The notes beneath the pieces are model-generated. The model did no database searches. It saw nothing but the letters and a program-made list of their open reading frames with translations, and was not told the origin of the DNA. From assembly GCA_002305015.1 (NCBI GenBank), contig DBPW01000038.1:1-64000 (forward strand): DNA of 64,000 bases, given 5' to 3'. Below are positions 46,363-55,653 of this stretch, in pieces. Both the position numbers and the translations under genes were made by a program. The stretch's first letter is position 1. Each line of letters starts with the position of its first letter. The DNA comes from Bacteroidales bacterium UBA1410. Its GTDB lineage: Bacteria; Bacteroidota; Bacteroidia; Bacteroidales; Dysgonomonadaceae.

Positions 46363-47379
46363 ATGAAACCTATTTTTTCAGTTCGTTTATTCATCTTATT
46401 TGTTTTATTCATAGCCTCTTCATCGGCACTCTTGTCGCAGCAAAGCGATGCTGTCCGCTATCCGACTTTTAAATTTGACGGGAATTTGAAAACCAAATTC
46501 GAATATGCACCCGAAACGGGCAATTCACGATTTTCGGTACGAAATTCCCGACTGGGACTATCCGGGAAAATTACGCCGATGGCCGATTACCGGGCACAGG
46601 TGGAATTGAGTAAAGAAGGCAAATTTGAGGTACTCGACCTCAGTGGCACACTCACCCCATACGAAGGCCTTTCGTTTACCCTCGGACAAACGAGCATTCC
46701 CCTTTTCAATTCCTATATTATCAATCCGGGGACCATGATGTTTGCCAATCGCAGCTTCTTGGGAAAATATTATGTAGGCACGCGCGATATCGGATTACTT
46801 GCAAAATATAGTTTCCGTTTGGCAACAATTCCTGCCGGAATAGAATTGGGGGTATATAACGGCAATACCATTAATAATCCGGTTTGGACCGATAAACTAT
46901 CCTGTGCTGCCCGACTGAGTTTAGGGGGTATGAAAGGATTTCGCACGACTTTTAAACTGTATGACTATCCACAAAGCGAAGAAATTCATTATTTTCTTTA
47001 TGGTGCCGATTTTCGTTATGAGGGCGACAATTGGAAAGTGGAGACCGAAGCCATGAAAAGAGACGACAAGGTGGCCAACAAAGATTTGTTTTCTGCCTAC
47101 ATTCAAGGGGCTTATTGGACACCCATAAAAGGAGGTATGTTTAAAAATATTATTCCTGCAGCCCGTTGGGATGCTATTGATCAAAACAACGGCGATTCCG
47201 GTTTCGACGTCAACCGACTGACGCTGGGACTGGGTTTCGGACTCACTCCCAACGCAAACGGCTCGTTGTTGCGCATCAATTATGAATGGTATTTTATTAA
47301 AAATCAACTCGATTTTATGCACCAATCCGAGGAAATGGATGCGGATAAATTTACCGTGGAACTGGTGTATGTTTTCTAA
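46363..47379 (+). CDS. Outer-membrane porin, OprO/OprP-like
   Basis: A 338-residue beta-barrel protein. A signal peptide ends near ALLSQ (about residue 26). The mature part alternates hydrophobic and polar residues in strands about 10-12 long and ends in VELVYVF with a terminal Phe, a good outer-membrane insertion signal. The stretch SRFSVRNSRLGLSGKITPMADYR is typical of the phosphate-selective porin O/P family. The substrate is unknown; no phosphate transport gene lies nearby. Confidence 0.78.
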   Translation: MKPIFSVRLFILFVLFIASSSALLSQQSDAVRYPTFKFDGNLKTKFEYAPETGNSRFSVRNSRLGLSGKITPMADYRAQVELSKEGKFEVLDLSGTLTPYEGLSFTLGQTSIPLFNSYIINPGTMMFANRSFLGKYYVGTRDIGLLAKYSFRLATIPAGIELGVYNGNTINNPVWTDKLSCAARLSLGGMKGFRTTFKLYDYPQSEEIHYFLYGADFRYEGDNWKVETEAMKRDDKVANKDLFSAYIQGAYWTPIKGGMFKNIIPAARWDAIDQNNGDSGFDVNRLTLGLGFGLTPNANGSLLRINYEWYFIKNQLDFMHQSEEMDADKFTVELVYVF

Positions 47380-47414
47380 TATTTTCGTATTTTCGTTTCA
47401 AAATTTTCAATTAC

Positions 47415-47445
47415 TTGCTTTGTAAAAGCAATTTTTTTATTTTTG
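47415..47445 (+). promoter_or_regulatory. Promoter of the DUF1080-PHP lipoprotein gene
   Basis: TTG at 47415-47417, a 20-base spacer and TATTTTTG at 47438-47445, about 34 bases before the ATG. Confidence 0.6.
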
Positions 47446-47478
47446 AGTTCCGGTTTAATCCGCTAATTCTAATTTCCT

Positions 47479-48876
47479 ATGCGTAAAAAATATTTTTTCG
47501 CTGTTTTTTTCTCTTGCCTCATTGTAATGAGTGCATGTACAGAAAATAAAACCGTTCGTTCGTTATTTAACGGTGAAGATCTTGATTTATGGAATACCCA
47601 AGGCAGCGTGAAAGTCGAAAATGGAATTGTTGCGTTGGATGATAATGCATCCCTCATCCTTAAGAAAGGCAATTTTAAAGATTTCGAGTTGCAACTTTCT
47701 GCCCGTATGGTAAACAACGGAAAAGGATTTGTTGCTTTTCATACCGACAAAACCGGCAAGGGTGGTTATCAGATAGCATTGAACAACGATTTGCAAAGTT
47801 CGCGATGGTGGACAAAAACGGGGAGTTTGCTCGGAGTTCGCAACCTTACAAAATCGGTAGTCAAAAATGACGAGTGGTTTGACATGACGATTCGTGTGGA
47901 AGGGAAATCCATTACTGTTAAACTGAATGATTATCCGGTAGTGGAATACACCGAACCGGTAGCTCCGTATCGTTCTCCCGAACATGCCGGCCAATTGCTT
48001 TCTCATGGGAATATTTATATAAAAAATACAGGAGGAGGAGGTTTCCTCGAATTTAAAACCATTACGATTACCCCTCTTGACATTTCGGGGCTTGACATTG
48101 CTCGACAACAACGAGAGAATGCTGTTGATGAAACTACTGACGAAATTATCCGCCTGCATCAGTCCGATTTTCCTGTGCTCGATTATCATGTGCATCTGAA
48201 GGGAGAGTTAACGCGTGAACTTGCGGCAGAGCAGTCGCGTAAATATGGCATCAATTATGCGTTGGCTCCCAACTGCGGTATCGGATTTCCCATTACAACC
48301 AACGAACAGGTTATGGCTTATCTTGATAGCATGAAAGGTTGGCCTTTTGTTCAGGCTATGCAAGGAGAAGGTCGCGAATGGTCGAGTACTTTTTCAAAAG
48401 AAGTACGCGATAAGTTCGATTTCGTGTTTACCGATGCCATGACTTTCACCGATAATAAAGGTCGGCGCACTCGTTTGTGGATTCCCGAAGAAGTGTGGAT
48501 TGAAAATGAGCAGCAATATATGGATTTTATAGTGCAGAAAATCTGTGAAGTAATGAAAGAACCTATGAACGTATATGTTAATCCTTTATTTTTGCCCGAT
48601 CAAATGAATGACCGATACGATGAGTTTTGGACAGAAGAACGCATGAATCGGGTGCTTGATGCTATGGTAGAACACGGAAAGGCATTGGAAATAAATAATC
48701 GTTATCGGATTCCACATAAAGCATTCATTGAAAAAGCAAAAGCGGCCGGAATAAAGTTCACCTTCGGAACGAATAATATAGATTCCGATTTCGGTAAGCT
48801 GGAATATTGCATCCGGATGATGAAAGAATGCGGTATAACTGCTGAAGATATGTTCAAACCTCATATCAAAGAATAA
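47479..48876 (+). CDS. Lipoprotein fusing a DUF1080 domain to a PHP-like domain
   Basis: A 465-residue exported protein. The lipobox MSAC has its Cys near residue 21. Residues about 28-200 form a DUF1080 (LamG-like, 3-keto-disaccharide hydrolase type) fold, opening SLFNGEDLDLW and ending in FLEFKTITITPL. Residues about 225-465 look like a PHP or amidohydrolase barrel: FPVLDYHVHLKG holds the metal-binding His-x-His, and LEINNRYRIPHKAFI and FTFGTNNIDSDFG suit later metal or substrate loops. I have not seen this pairing named. Together it may act on a modified sugar or sugar phosphate in the periplasm. Confidence 0.7.
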   Translation: MRKKYFFAVFFSCLIVMSACTENKTVRSLFNGEDLDLWNTQGSVKVENGIVALDDNASLILKKGNFKDFELQLSARMVNNGKGFVAFHTDKTGKGGYQIALNNDLQSSRWWTKTGSLLGVRNLTKSVVKNDEWFDMTIRVEGKSITVKLNDYPVVEYTEPVAPYRSPEHAGQLLSHGNIYIKNTGGGGFLEFKTITITPLDISGLDIARQQRENAVDETTDEIIRLHQSDFPVLDYHVHLKGELTRELAAEQSRKYGINYALAPNCGIGFPITTNEQVMAYLDSMKGWPFVQAMQGEGREWSSTFSKEVRDKFDFVFTDAMTFTDNKGRRTRLWIPEEVWIENEQQYMDFIVQKICEVMKEPMNVYVNPLFLPDQMNDRYDEFWTEERMNRVLDAMVEHGKALEINNRYRIPHKAFIEKAKAAGIKFTFGTNNIDSDFGKLEYCIRMMKECGITAEDMFKPHIKE

Positions 48877-48909
48877 AAGATTTGTTTAATATTAAAAATA
48901 CCTATAGTT

Positions 48910-49314
48910 ATGAAACCGGAACACAAGCATCGCGTTACGCCCAATTATGTTACGCATCTCAACGGCAACGAAATATTTGTTTTTGGCAGTAACATTCAGG
49001 GGCATCACGGAGGAGGGGCAGCCCTTGACGCTTTAAAAAATTTCGGAGCCATTATGGGGCAGGGGGTTGGTTTACAAGGACAATCCTACGGTATCCCTAC
49101 CATGCATGGCGGCGTAAAAGATATAAAGCCTTACGTTGATGAATTTATTGCCTTTGCCAAGGCACATCCCGAATTGAAATTTTTGGTAACCCGTATTGGT
49201 TGCGGCATTGCCGGTTTTAAAGATAAAGAAATTGCTCCCTTGTTTGCCGAAGCGGCAAAAATGGAAAACGTGTGGCTCCCTGCCAGTTTTTGGGAAGTGC
49301 TCGACGGTGAATGA
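48910..49314 (+). CDS. Macro-like conserved protein (FGSN-G-HG-GAA motif)
   Basis: A 134-residue soluble protein. FVFGSNIQGHHGGGAALDA followed by GVGLQGQSYGIPT resembles the phosphate-binding loops of macro-domain (ADP-ribose binding) proteins and a widespread phage- and bacterium-encoded family. VTRIGCGIAGFKDKEIAPLF is the matching second loop. Possible roles include ADP-ribose or nucleotide metabolism; these are inferred from the motif only. It starts 33 bases after the fusion lipoprotein and ends 1 base before the convergent mtgA. Confidence 0.6.
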   Translation: MKPEHKHRVTPNYVTHLNGNEIFVFGSNIQGHHGGGAALDALKNFGAIMGQGVGLQGQSYGIPTMHGGVKDIKPYVDEFIAFAKAHPELKFLVTRIGCGIAGFKDKEIAPLFAEAAKMENVWLPASFWEVLDGE

Positions 49315-49315
49315 T

Positions 49316-49996
49316 TTACTTTTTCTTTGGTAGTTGGATGTTTTGCATTTGCTGCAAAATTTGCTGTTGACGCCTCAGGATATAAGGCGACGGATTTTTT
49401 GAACTGAACCGACGCGGGTTGGGTAGTGTGGCAGCAATGAGAGCCGATTGTGCTGCGGTGAGTTTTGAAGCGGTAGTATTAAAATGACGATTGGCAACTG
49501 CTTCGGCACCATAGATGCCGTCGCCCGTTTCCATACAGTTGAGATACACTTCCAAAATGCGCTCCTTCGGCCAAAAGAATTCAATAAGCACAGTGAAATA
49601 GGCTTCAAGTCCTTTGCGAACCCATGAAGACTGCGGCCAAAGAAAAACATTTTTCGCCGTTTGCTGACTGATGGTGCTGGCTCCTCGGGGACGCCGGCGC
49701 TTTTTGTTTTCTTTCATCGCTTTCTCTATTTCTACCCGGTCGAAGCCGTTATGCTGAAAAAAACGCTGATCCTCCGAAGCAATTACTGCCCGTTTAAGAT
49801 GATCCGAAATTTTATCGTACGGCACCCATTTGTGATAGCATTTCACCGGTTCCCCTGAGACGATTTGCTCAACTATGCGAATACCCATCAACGGGGTAAA
49901 AAAAACGGGAACAAATCGCAATACAATCACTGCTCCTATGGACAGAATAAAAAACCACAGGACGATTTTCTTGAGCAGCCTGACGATTTTTTTCAT
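49316..49996 (-). CDS. mtgA: Monofunctional peptidoglycan glycosyltransferase MtgA
   Basis: A 226-residue membrane-anchored GT51 enzyme polymerising glycan strands from lipid II. One N-terminal membrane span (about residues 8-28) precedes the GT51 domain. Motifs: EDQRFFQHNGFD with the catalytic Glu, RGASTISQQTAKNVFL, and KERILEVYLN. The ATG at 49996 overlaps the alaX stop codon by one base (TGATG), so translation is likely coupled; an in-frame start at 50029 inside alaX is less likely. Confidence 0.93.
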   Translation of the reverse strand: MKKIVRLLKKIVLWFFILSIGAVIVLRFVPVFFTPLMGIRIVEQIVSGEPVKCYHKWVPYDKISDHLKRAVIASEDQRFFQHNGFDRVEIEKAMKENKKRRRPRGASTISQQTAKNVFLWPQSSWVRKGLEAYFTVLIEFFWPKERILEVYLNCMETGDGIYGAEAVANRHFNTTASKLTAAQSALIAATLPNPRRFSSKNPSPYILRRQQQILQQMQNIQLPKKK

Positions 49997-50457
49997 CACC
50001 TTTCTTTTAATTTGAACCTTACGCGCCAACGTCCGTTTTCATAATCGTGACTGATGATTTCAAAACGTCCTATTTCCGAAGTATGTTTTACATGCTCCCC
50101 GATACAGGCACATACGTCATAATCGCCGATGCGTATAATTCGCAGGGTTTCGGATACCTCTTCGGGCAATTTGGATAAATCCACTATTTTTGCCGCTTCA
50201 TCCATAGGCATAAACTCTTCCGTGACCGGAAGATCACTCATGATCACGGCATTCACTGCTTCTTCAATGGCTTTTACCGTATCGTCGTCGGGTTGCCGAG
50301 AAAGAAAATAATCGCATTTGCTTTTTTTGCGCTCGATATGGGTATTTTTCGAGCGTGCGCAGCCAAATATTCTGACCATGGTTTGATTCAATATATGCTC
50401 GGCCGTATGCATGGGCGGATATTCTTTTTTGTTATGATCGTTCAATTGCAGTTCCAT
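49996..50457 (-). CDS. AlaX-type tRNA-Ala editing protein
   Basis: A 153-residue trans-editing domain that deacylates mischarged Ser- or Gly-tRNA(Ala), related to the editing domain of AlaRS. Zinc ligands are present: His17 and His21 in HTAEHIL, and Cys118 and His122 in CIGEH. It is shorter than many AlaX proteins and lacks the N-terminal domain of AlaX-M/L. It is first in a two-gene operon with mtgA, an unusual pairing. Confidence 0.85.
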   Translation of the reverse strand: MELQLNDHNKKEYPPMHTAEHILNQTMVRIFGCARSKNTHIERKKSKCDYFLSRQPDDDTVKAIEEAVNAVIMSDLPVTEEFMPMDEAAKIVDLSKLPEEVSETLRIIRIGDYDVCACIGEHVKHTSEIGRFEIISHDYENGRWRVRFKLKER

Positions 50458-50476
50458 TGTATCGAATTTGAAGTTT

Positions 50477-50507
50477 CAAAGGTAATAAAAAGAGAAAAAA
50501 CGGGCAA
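50477..50507 (-). promoter_or_regulatory. Promoter of the alaX-mtgA operon
   Basis: On the minus strand: TTG (50507-50505), a 20-base spacer and TACCTTTG (50484-50477), 19 bases before the start codon. Confidence 0.65.
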
Positions 50508-50635
50508 TCCCAATTTTGGTGTAGTGCAAAATTTTTACCCTGTTTATGAGTCGATTTTGAGGTTATGCCTATTTTGCTCTATTCTTAACGTCATTTTTGA
50601 GGAAGTAGTTAAATCATGTTATTAAAAATTATCCT

Positions 50636-50643
50636 TACCTTTG
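50636..50643 (+). promoter_or_regulatory. -7 box of the DUF4922 gene
   Basis: TACCTTTG, 22 bases before ATG 50666. No convincing -33 element is at the right distance. Confidence 0.45.
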
Positions 50644-50665
50644 CTCGAATAATAAATAAAATGCA

Positions 50666-51508
50666 ATGAATCTTCAGCAAACGATTGATGAGCTGTTTTT
50701 GTCCCAACGCAAAGAGTGGCAATTATTGGATGAAGCCATAAAACAATTGGATAACGTAAAAGTTAGAGATTTGGTGTGGAGTAGGGATATTTTCGTAAAA
50801 GTTCAATTTAATCCGGCACGCATGGTGTCCACATCGGCAAAAATCGATAAGGAAGCTATCGAGAAGCGACCTTGTTTTTTGTGCCCTAAGAATCGTCCGA
50901 AAGAACAAAAAGGAATTCCTTTCCTTGATAAATACCTGATTCTTGCCAATCCCTATCCCATACTTCACAATCATCTCACCATTCCGTTTCATTCGCATGT
51001 TGCGCAGCGCATTCATAAAAAAATCGGAGATATGCTTGTACTGGCTGAGTCGCTCCCCGATTATGTTGTCTTTTACAACGGACCTAAATGTGGCGCTTCT
51101 GCTCCGGATCATTTCCATTTGCAGGCAGGATTGAAAATGCCTATCTTGCAGTCGGAAGATAATCAACTTCGGTCGTGCCTCATCATCGAAAGTAAATCGC
51201 TCAATGAAGCGGAAGACCGGTTTGAAGATGTGTATCGATATCTCCATCATTGTCAACCCCGGGAAGATGAACCCATGATGAATGTGATTGCCTATGTTGA
51301 AGATGACAAGTATGTTTTGCATGTTTTTCCTCGCAAAGCGCATCGTCCCCGCCAATATTATTTGGAAGGAAAAGAACAATTGCTGATTAGTCCGGGTGCA
51401 CTCGATATGGCGGGACTTATCATTACCGTGAGGGAAGAAGATTTCGAGAAAATCACAAAAGAAGACGTCGAAGATATCTATGCTCAGGTTTCCATGCCTG
51501 TGATATAG
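50666..51508 (+). CDS. DUF4922 HIT-like nucleotidyltransferase/phosphorylase
   Basis: A 280-residue soluble protein with HIT-superfamily features: RPCFLCPKNRP (a possible zinc site), HNHLTIPFHSH, and the core GASAPDHFHLQAG with His149 and His151, corresponding to the HxHxQ nucleotide-binding motif. The family resembles GDP-L-galactose phosphorylase and Ap4A phosphorylase folds. In Bacteroides, from memory, homologues precede a SpoIID-like gene; here an orphan USP-like gene follows. The substrate is unknown. Confidence 0.78.
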   Translation: MNLQQTIDELFLSQRKEWQLLDEAIKQLDNVKVRDLVWSRDIFVKVQFNPARMVSTSAKIDKEAIEKRPCFLCPKNRPKEQKGIPFLDKYLILANPYPILHNHLTIPFHSHVAQRIHKKIGDMLVLAESLPDYVVFYNGPKCGASAPDHFHLQAGLKMPILQSEDNQLRSCLIIESKSLNEAEDRFEDVYRYLHHCQPREDEPMMNVIAYVEDDKYVLHVFPRKAHRPRQYYLEGKEQLLISPGALDMAGLIITVREEDFEKITKEDVEDIYAQVSMPVI

Positions 51509-51563
51509 CTTAGTGATTTTCAACTTTAAGATTTTTATATTAACGGCTAAAAACGATTTCGAT

Positions 51564-52382
51564 ATGGAGACGATAAACGCCTTTTTGAAAATGATAAATG
51601 AAGATCTTGATTATAAAATACCGGTTAATGCGTTGATTAGCTTTATCGATCCCGATACCGGAAAATTTTTATGCAAAATGGCTTTAGACTTCCTTAAATC
51701 GCAAACCTCCCGGTCTACGTTGACAGTCCTCCATTTTATCGATGAAAACAAGGCTGCCGAAATCGGCGATATCGAATATTACAAAAACGATTTTTATAGC
51801 GACATTATCGAATTATACGAAAAGGAGCAGCTTTTGATTCGCATTTTTGTAAAGGTTTCGACCGATCATGTTGCCGACATTGTTGAGATAAAAGAAAAAT
51901 ATCCATGCAATTTGCTGCTTATAGGTGTTGAGCATGAGGCTTTTCCCACTTTTTGGAAAGAAGGTTATCCAAGATTAGAAAATTCGGTAGCCGGCGACCT
52001 CACAACGGCAATTTTTGTTAATCATGGTTTTCGACAGCTCAATCGCATTTTTGTCCCTATTGTTGACCAAACCGATGTGTATGTTTTTTTGTTTATTAAT
52101 AGGCTGATTGTTCATGAAAAGGTTTCCGTGATGATTTGGGACGCCATCGGCATCATTGAATCCGAGCCTGAAATGAAGAAGCTTTATCAGTATCTTTACA
52201 AAAAAAGCGAAGGGAGATTGGCATTGTGGAATAACGACAAAAAAATCGGCAACGATTACATTGCAGAACAAGATCTGGTTCTGATAGGAGCTGAAGGATG
52301 GGAAAAGCTGACGTCGTCGGCTGTTTCTTGGGCACATTCGCTACCCTCTACGCTTATTGTTAAACCCGTAACAAATGAATGA
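51564..52382 (+). CDS. Orphan USP-like domain resembling an antiporter C-terminus
   Basis: A 272-residue protein with no membrane span. It looks like the cytoplasmic tail of Bacteroidetes CPA2-type cation/proton antiporters: two Rossmann-like USP domains, the first opening YKIPVNALISFIDPDTGKFL then STLTVLHFIDENKA, with NLLLIGVEHEAF near residue 125; the second near RIFVPIVDQ. The transporter part that normally precedes it is absent, and the DUF4922 gene ends only 55 bases upstream. An in-frame GTG at 51513 would add 17 residues. It may be a decayed gene or a free-standing sensor. Confidence 0.55.
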   Translation: METINAFLKMINEDLDYKIPVNALISFIDPDTGKFLCKMALDFLKSQTSRSTLTVLHFIDENKAAEIGDIEYYKNDFYSDIIELYEKEQLLIRIFVKVSTDHVADIVEIKEKYPCNLLLIGVEHEAFPTFWKEGYPRLENSVAGDLTTAIFVNHGFRQLNRIFVPIVDQTDVYVFLFINRLIVHEKVSVMIWDAIGIIESEPEMKKLYQYLYKKSEGRLALWNNDKKIGNDYIAEQDLVLIGAEGWEKLTSSAVSWAHSLPSTLIVKPVTNE

Positions 52383-52385
52383 GTT

Positions 52386-54632
52386 ATGACACATAAAGAA
52401 ATACAAGACACCTTAAAGGCAATTTATTCGTATATCGAACAACGACAGTTGAAAGATGCTTTCGACCACATCCGGTTATTCTTGAAAGATCAGAAAAACT
52501 GGGCTCTTTCGGAAGATCTGACCGAGTTGGAGAATAACTATCGGTATATGATTCATTATTTCATCAAAGGGAACAAAGACCCTCAACAACGCAACATTTA
52601 CAATCAATTGTTGCGGCGGGCCTACATGTTAGCGCAAGATGCAGCCGAAAACCTTTGTTTGCAAAGCAGTTCCACATTGTTTTTCGAGAAAGCGCGACTA
52701 ACCCTGTTGCGGGGAGCTGTTTCGATGGATCAGTATCGCGAAATCATCGGCAAGCAGATGGACACTTTTTCGTTTATCGATTTGCTGGAAGATGGCAACG
52801 AAAAAGAGGTGCGTCTCAAGCTGAATATGCAGGCACACGAACAAACGGTGGAAGATTTGTTCTATTCCGTCTTTGTTTCTCCGCGCGCTAATGACGATAT
52901 GATGAGTTCTTATCGGCGATTCATGGAAGACGAAATTATTCCCGTGAACGATAAATGCATGGTTGTTTCTGCTCTTACGCTCAATATATTGCAGCGCTTT
53001 GACGGGAAAAAGATCGAATTTCTGCTGGATACGTGTAAGTGCGAGCACCCCGAAATAGCCATCCGCGCTGTTGTGGGTATAATTCCCATTTTTCAAACCT
53101 ACGAATCGCGATGGGAACTCTATCCCGAATGTACCGACCGGCTGAAGCTCCTATCGGACGATCCCGTTTTTACCCGCAGGTTGATCTATGCCATTCTTCG
53201 ATTTATTCAAGCACAGGATACCGAAAAAATAACCAAGAAGCTTACCGAAGAAATTTTGCCTCAAATGATGAAGTTGACTCCCATCATCGGTAAAAAAATT
53301 AATCTCGACGAATGGATGGGCGAGAGCAGCATGGAAGACAAGAATCCCGAGTGGCAACAGATTTTGGACGAGACAGGATTGACCGACAAACTGCAGGAAT
53401 TTTCGAATATGCAGCTTGAGGGAGCCGATGTGTTTCATTTCACTTTTTCATCCCTGAAATCCTATCCCTTTTTCTACGAAATGAGCAACTGGTTCTTGCC
53501 GTTCGATTCTCGACATTCGCAATTGCAACAGCTTTTCAGCGATAAAGAAGAAGGGAAATCGTTGTTAGAATCCATCACCGAGTCGCCACATATTTGCAAT
53601 TCCGACAAGTATTCCTTCTGCTTCAGCATTATGATTATGCCGGAGCGATACCGTAAAATGATGATTTCGCAGCTTACTGCCGAAGGCGAAGAAGTTAAAA
53701 ATATGCAAGAAGAGGAATTTCTGCTGAAACCTTATCAGAAGGAAGAGACCATTTGCCGACAGTATATTCAGGATCTGTATCGTTTTTTTAAAGTTTTTCC
53801 CCGACGGAGCGATTTTATCGATATTTTTGCTTTACCGCTCAACTATCATCGCATCAAACCGTTTCATCCCATCACGTTGGTGCCCGAAAACCTGCAGCGT
53901 ATCGCTTTGTATTATTTCGAAAAAAACCATTTCGAAGAAGCGCTGGATTCGTATACCACACTTTCGAAAATAAGCAAGCCGAATGGTGAAGTTTGGCAAA
54001 AGATAGGCTACTGCCGACAGATGCTTGGCAATGTGCGTGAAGCGCTCGATGCCTATTTGCATGCCGAACTCATCGAAGAAAATAATACATGGGTGTTGCG
54101 CCGCATTGCCCAGTGTTACCGGTTGCTTAAAAAACCGTCCGATGCTTTGCAATATTACCGACGACTGGAGCAGTTGAAACCCGATGACCTGAATATTCAG
54201 CTCAACATCGGTCACTGTTATCTGGAATTGAAGGATTACGATACTGCCCTTAATTATTATTTCAAGGTGGAACTGTTAGACAGCAGCAATACCCGTGCAT
54301 GGCGTTCTATTGCATGGTGTGCATTTTTGTCAAGAAAATTTGATATTGCACAAAAGTATTACGACAGGATATTGTCCCAAAAGTGCAATGCACACGATTA
54401 TCTCAATGCCGGGCATGTGGAACTTTGTCTCGGGAATATGGTGAAGGCAGTGGAGCTTTATGAAGAATCATTGAAAATTACAGGAAATTTTTCGACTTTC
54501 AGAGCCATGCTCAAAGAAGATGAAGGCGAACTGCAAGAAGCCGGGGTAAATATGGATATTCTTCCCTTTCTTTTGGATAAAATCAAATACGACACCGAAG
54601 AAGTGAACAACGCAAAAAGTGTTCAACAATGA
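52386..54632 (+). CDS. Large TPR-repeat protein
   Basis: A 748-residue cytoplasmic helical protein. The C-terminal third (about residues 510-730) contains at least five tetratricopeptide repeats, for example ALYYFEKNHFEEALDSYTTL, GYCRQMLGNVREALDAYLHA and AGHVELCLGNMVKAVELYEE. The N-terminal 500 residues are helical without a recognised domain; they have charged clusters and a helical region beginning EIQDTLKAIYSYIEQRQ. A protein scaffold role is likely. It is bounded by the USP-like gene (3-base gap) and overlaps the ZIP gene by 4 bases. Confidence 0.8.
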   Translation: MTHKEIQDTLKAIYSYIEQRQLKDAFDHIRLFLKDQKNWALSEDLTELENNYRYMIHYFIKGNKDPQQRNIYNQLLRRAYMLAQDAAENLCLQSSSTLFFEKARLTLLRGAVSMDQYREIIGKQMDTFSFIDLLEDGNEKEVRLKLNMQAHEQTVEDLFYSVFVSPRANDDMMSSYRRFMEDEIIPVNDKCMVVSALTLNILQRFDGKKIEFLLDTCKCEHPEIAIRAVVGIIPIFQTYESRWELYPECTDRLKLLSDDPVFTRRLIYAILRFIQAQDTEKITKKLTEEILPQMMKLTPIIGKKINLDEWMGESSMEDKNPEWQQILDETGLTDKLQEFSNMQLEGADVFHFTFSSLKSYPFFYEMSNWFLPFDSRHSQLQQLFSDKEEGKSLLESITESPHICNSDKYSFCFSIMIMPERYRKMMISQLTAEGEEVKNMQEEEFLLKPYQKEETICRQYIQDLYRFFKVFPRRSDFIDIFALPLNYHRIKPFHPITLVPENLQRIALYYFEKNHFEEALDSYTTLSKISKPNGEVWQKIGYCRQMLGNVREALDAYLHAELIEENNTWVLRRIAQCYRLLKKPSDALQYYRRLEQLKPDDLNIQLNIGHCYLELKDYDTALNYYFKVELLDSSNTRAWRSIAWCAFLSRKFDIAQKYYDRILSQKCNAHDYLNAGHVELCLGNMVKAVELYEESLKITGNFSTFRAMLKEDEGELQEAGVNMDILPFLLDKIKYDTEEVNNAKSVQQ

Positions 54633-55438
54633 AAGAACTTTTAGTCTATAATCCGGTATTATTGGCATTGATTGCTACGTTGTTTACCTGGTTTGTTACC
54701 GCATTGGGCGCCGCGATGGTTTTCTTTTTCAAATCGATTAACAAGAAGGTTTTGAACTCGATGTTGGGTTTTGCAGCCGGAGTGATGATTGCTGCCAGCT
54801 TTTGGTCGTTGTTGGACCCGGCAATTGAAATGAGCAAAACAACCCTGTCCGACCCTTGGCTGCCTGCCCTTATCGGTTTTCTGTCGGGTGGAGCTTTTCT
54901 GTTTTTGGTCGATCGCATTTTACCCCACTTGCATATGGGGTTATCGATCGATAAAGCGGAAGGCGTAAAGACTTCATGGCAACGAAGCGTTTTGCTTGTC
55001 CTTGCCATCACGCTTCACAATATTCCCGAGGGACTGGCAGTGGGTGTAGCATTCGGAGCATTGGGCAATAATCCCGATTTGGGGACCCTTGCAGGTGCCG
55101 TGACGCTTGCCGTCGGCATAGGTTTGCAAAATTTCCCCGAAGGGGCGGCCGTATCGATACCACTTCGCCGTGAAGGATTTTCGCGGTACAAGGCTTTTAC
55201 TTTCGGACAACTTTCCGGCGTGGTTGAACCCATCAGCGCCGTTATAGGTGCTTTCTTGGTCACCGCCATTACTCCCTTGTTGCCCTATGCTCTTTCTTTT
55301 GCTGCAGGAGCCATGATTTTTGTGGTTGTGGAAGAGTTGATACCCGAATCTCAAACGGGAAACGAAACGGATTTCTCTACCATCGGCGCCCTTTTGGGAT
55401 TTGCCGTAATGATGGTGCTGGACGTTGCTTTAGGATAA
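54629..55438 (+). CDS. ZIP-family metal transporter
   Basis: A 269-residue transporter with about eight membrane spans, importing divalent metals such as zinc. The two metal-binding helices show HNIPEGLAVGVAFG (near residue 130) and LQNFPEGAAVS (near 170), where the second site has Gln in place of the usual His, as in the GufA subgroup. A further Glu-rich helix EELIPESQ is near 233. It is translationally coupled to the TPR gene by ATGA. Confidence 0.92.
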   Translation: MKELLVYNPVLLALIATLFTWFVTALGAAMVFFFKSINKKVLNSMLGFAAGVMIAASFWSLLDPAIEMSKTTLSDPWLPALIGFLSGGAFLFLVDRILPHLHMGLSIDKAEGVKTSWQRSVLLVLAITLHNIPEGLAVGVAFGALGNNPDLGTLAGAVTLAVGIGLQNFPEGAAVSIPLRREGFSRYKAFTFGQLSGVVEPISAVIGAFLVTAITPLLPYALSFAAGAMIFVVVEELIPESQTGNETDFSTIGALLGFAVMMVLDVALG

Positions 55439-55653
55439 AAATATTTCTATTGGAATTTGTTGGTAAGTCGTTGAGATAATCTGCAAAGGATTGCTTTTGC
55501 AGATGCAAGAGAATCGATGTTTCTATTTCTTTTTCCGGAATATAGATTTAAATTAAATGGATAGACGTTTATGACCGAAAAAACAGTAATTCGCTTCCTG
55601 AAAGTGGGTGATGCAAAATAGTTGAAACTTGACTTGAAGAAATAAAAGGTGTA

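Noticed and set aside
55571..55621. Short 16-codon ORF after the ZIP gene
   Set aside because: Too short and without context; nothing distinguishes it from chance.
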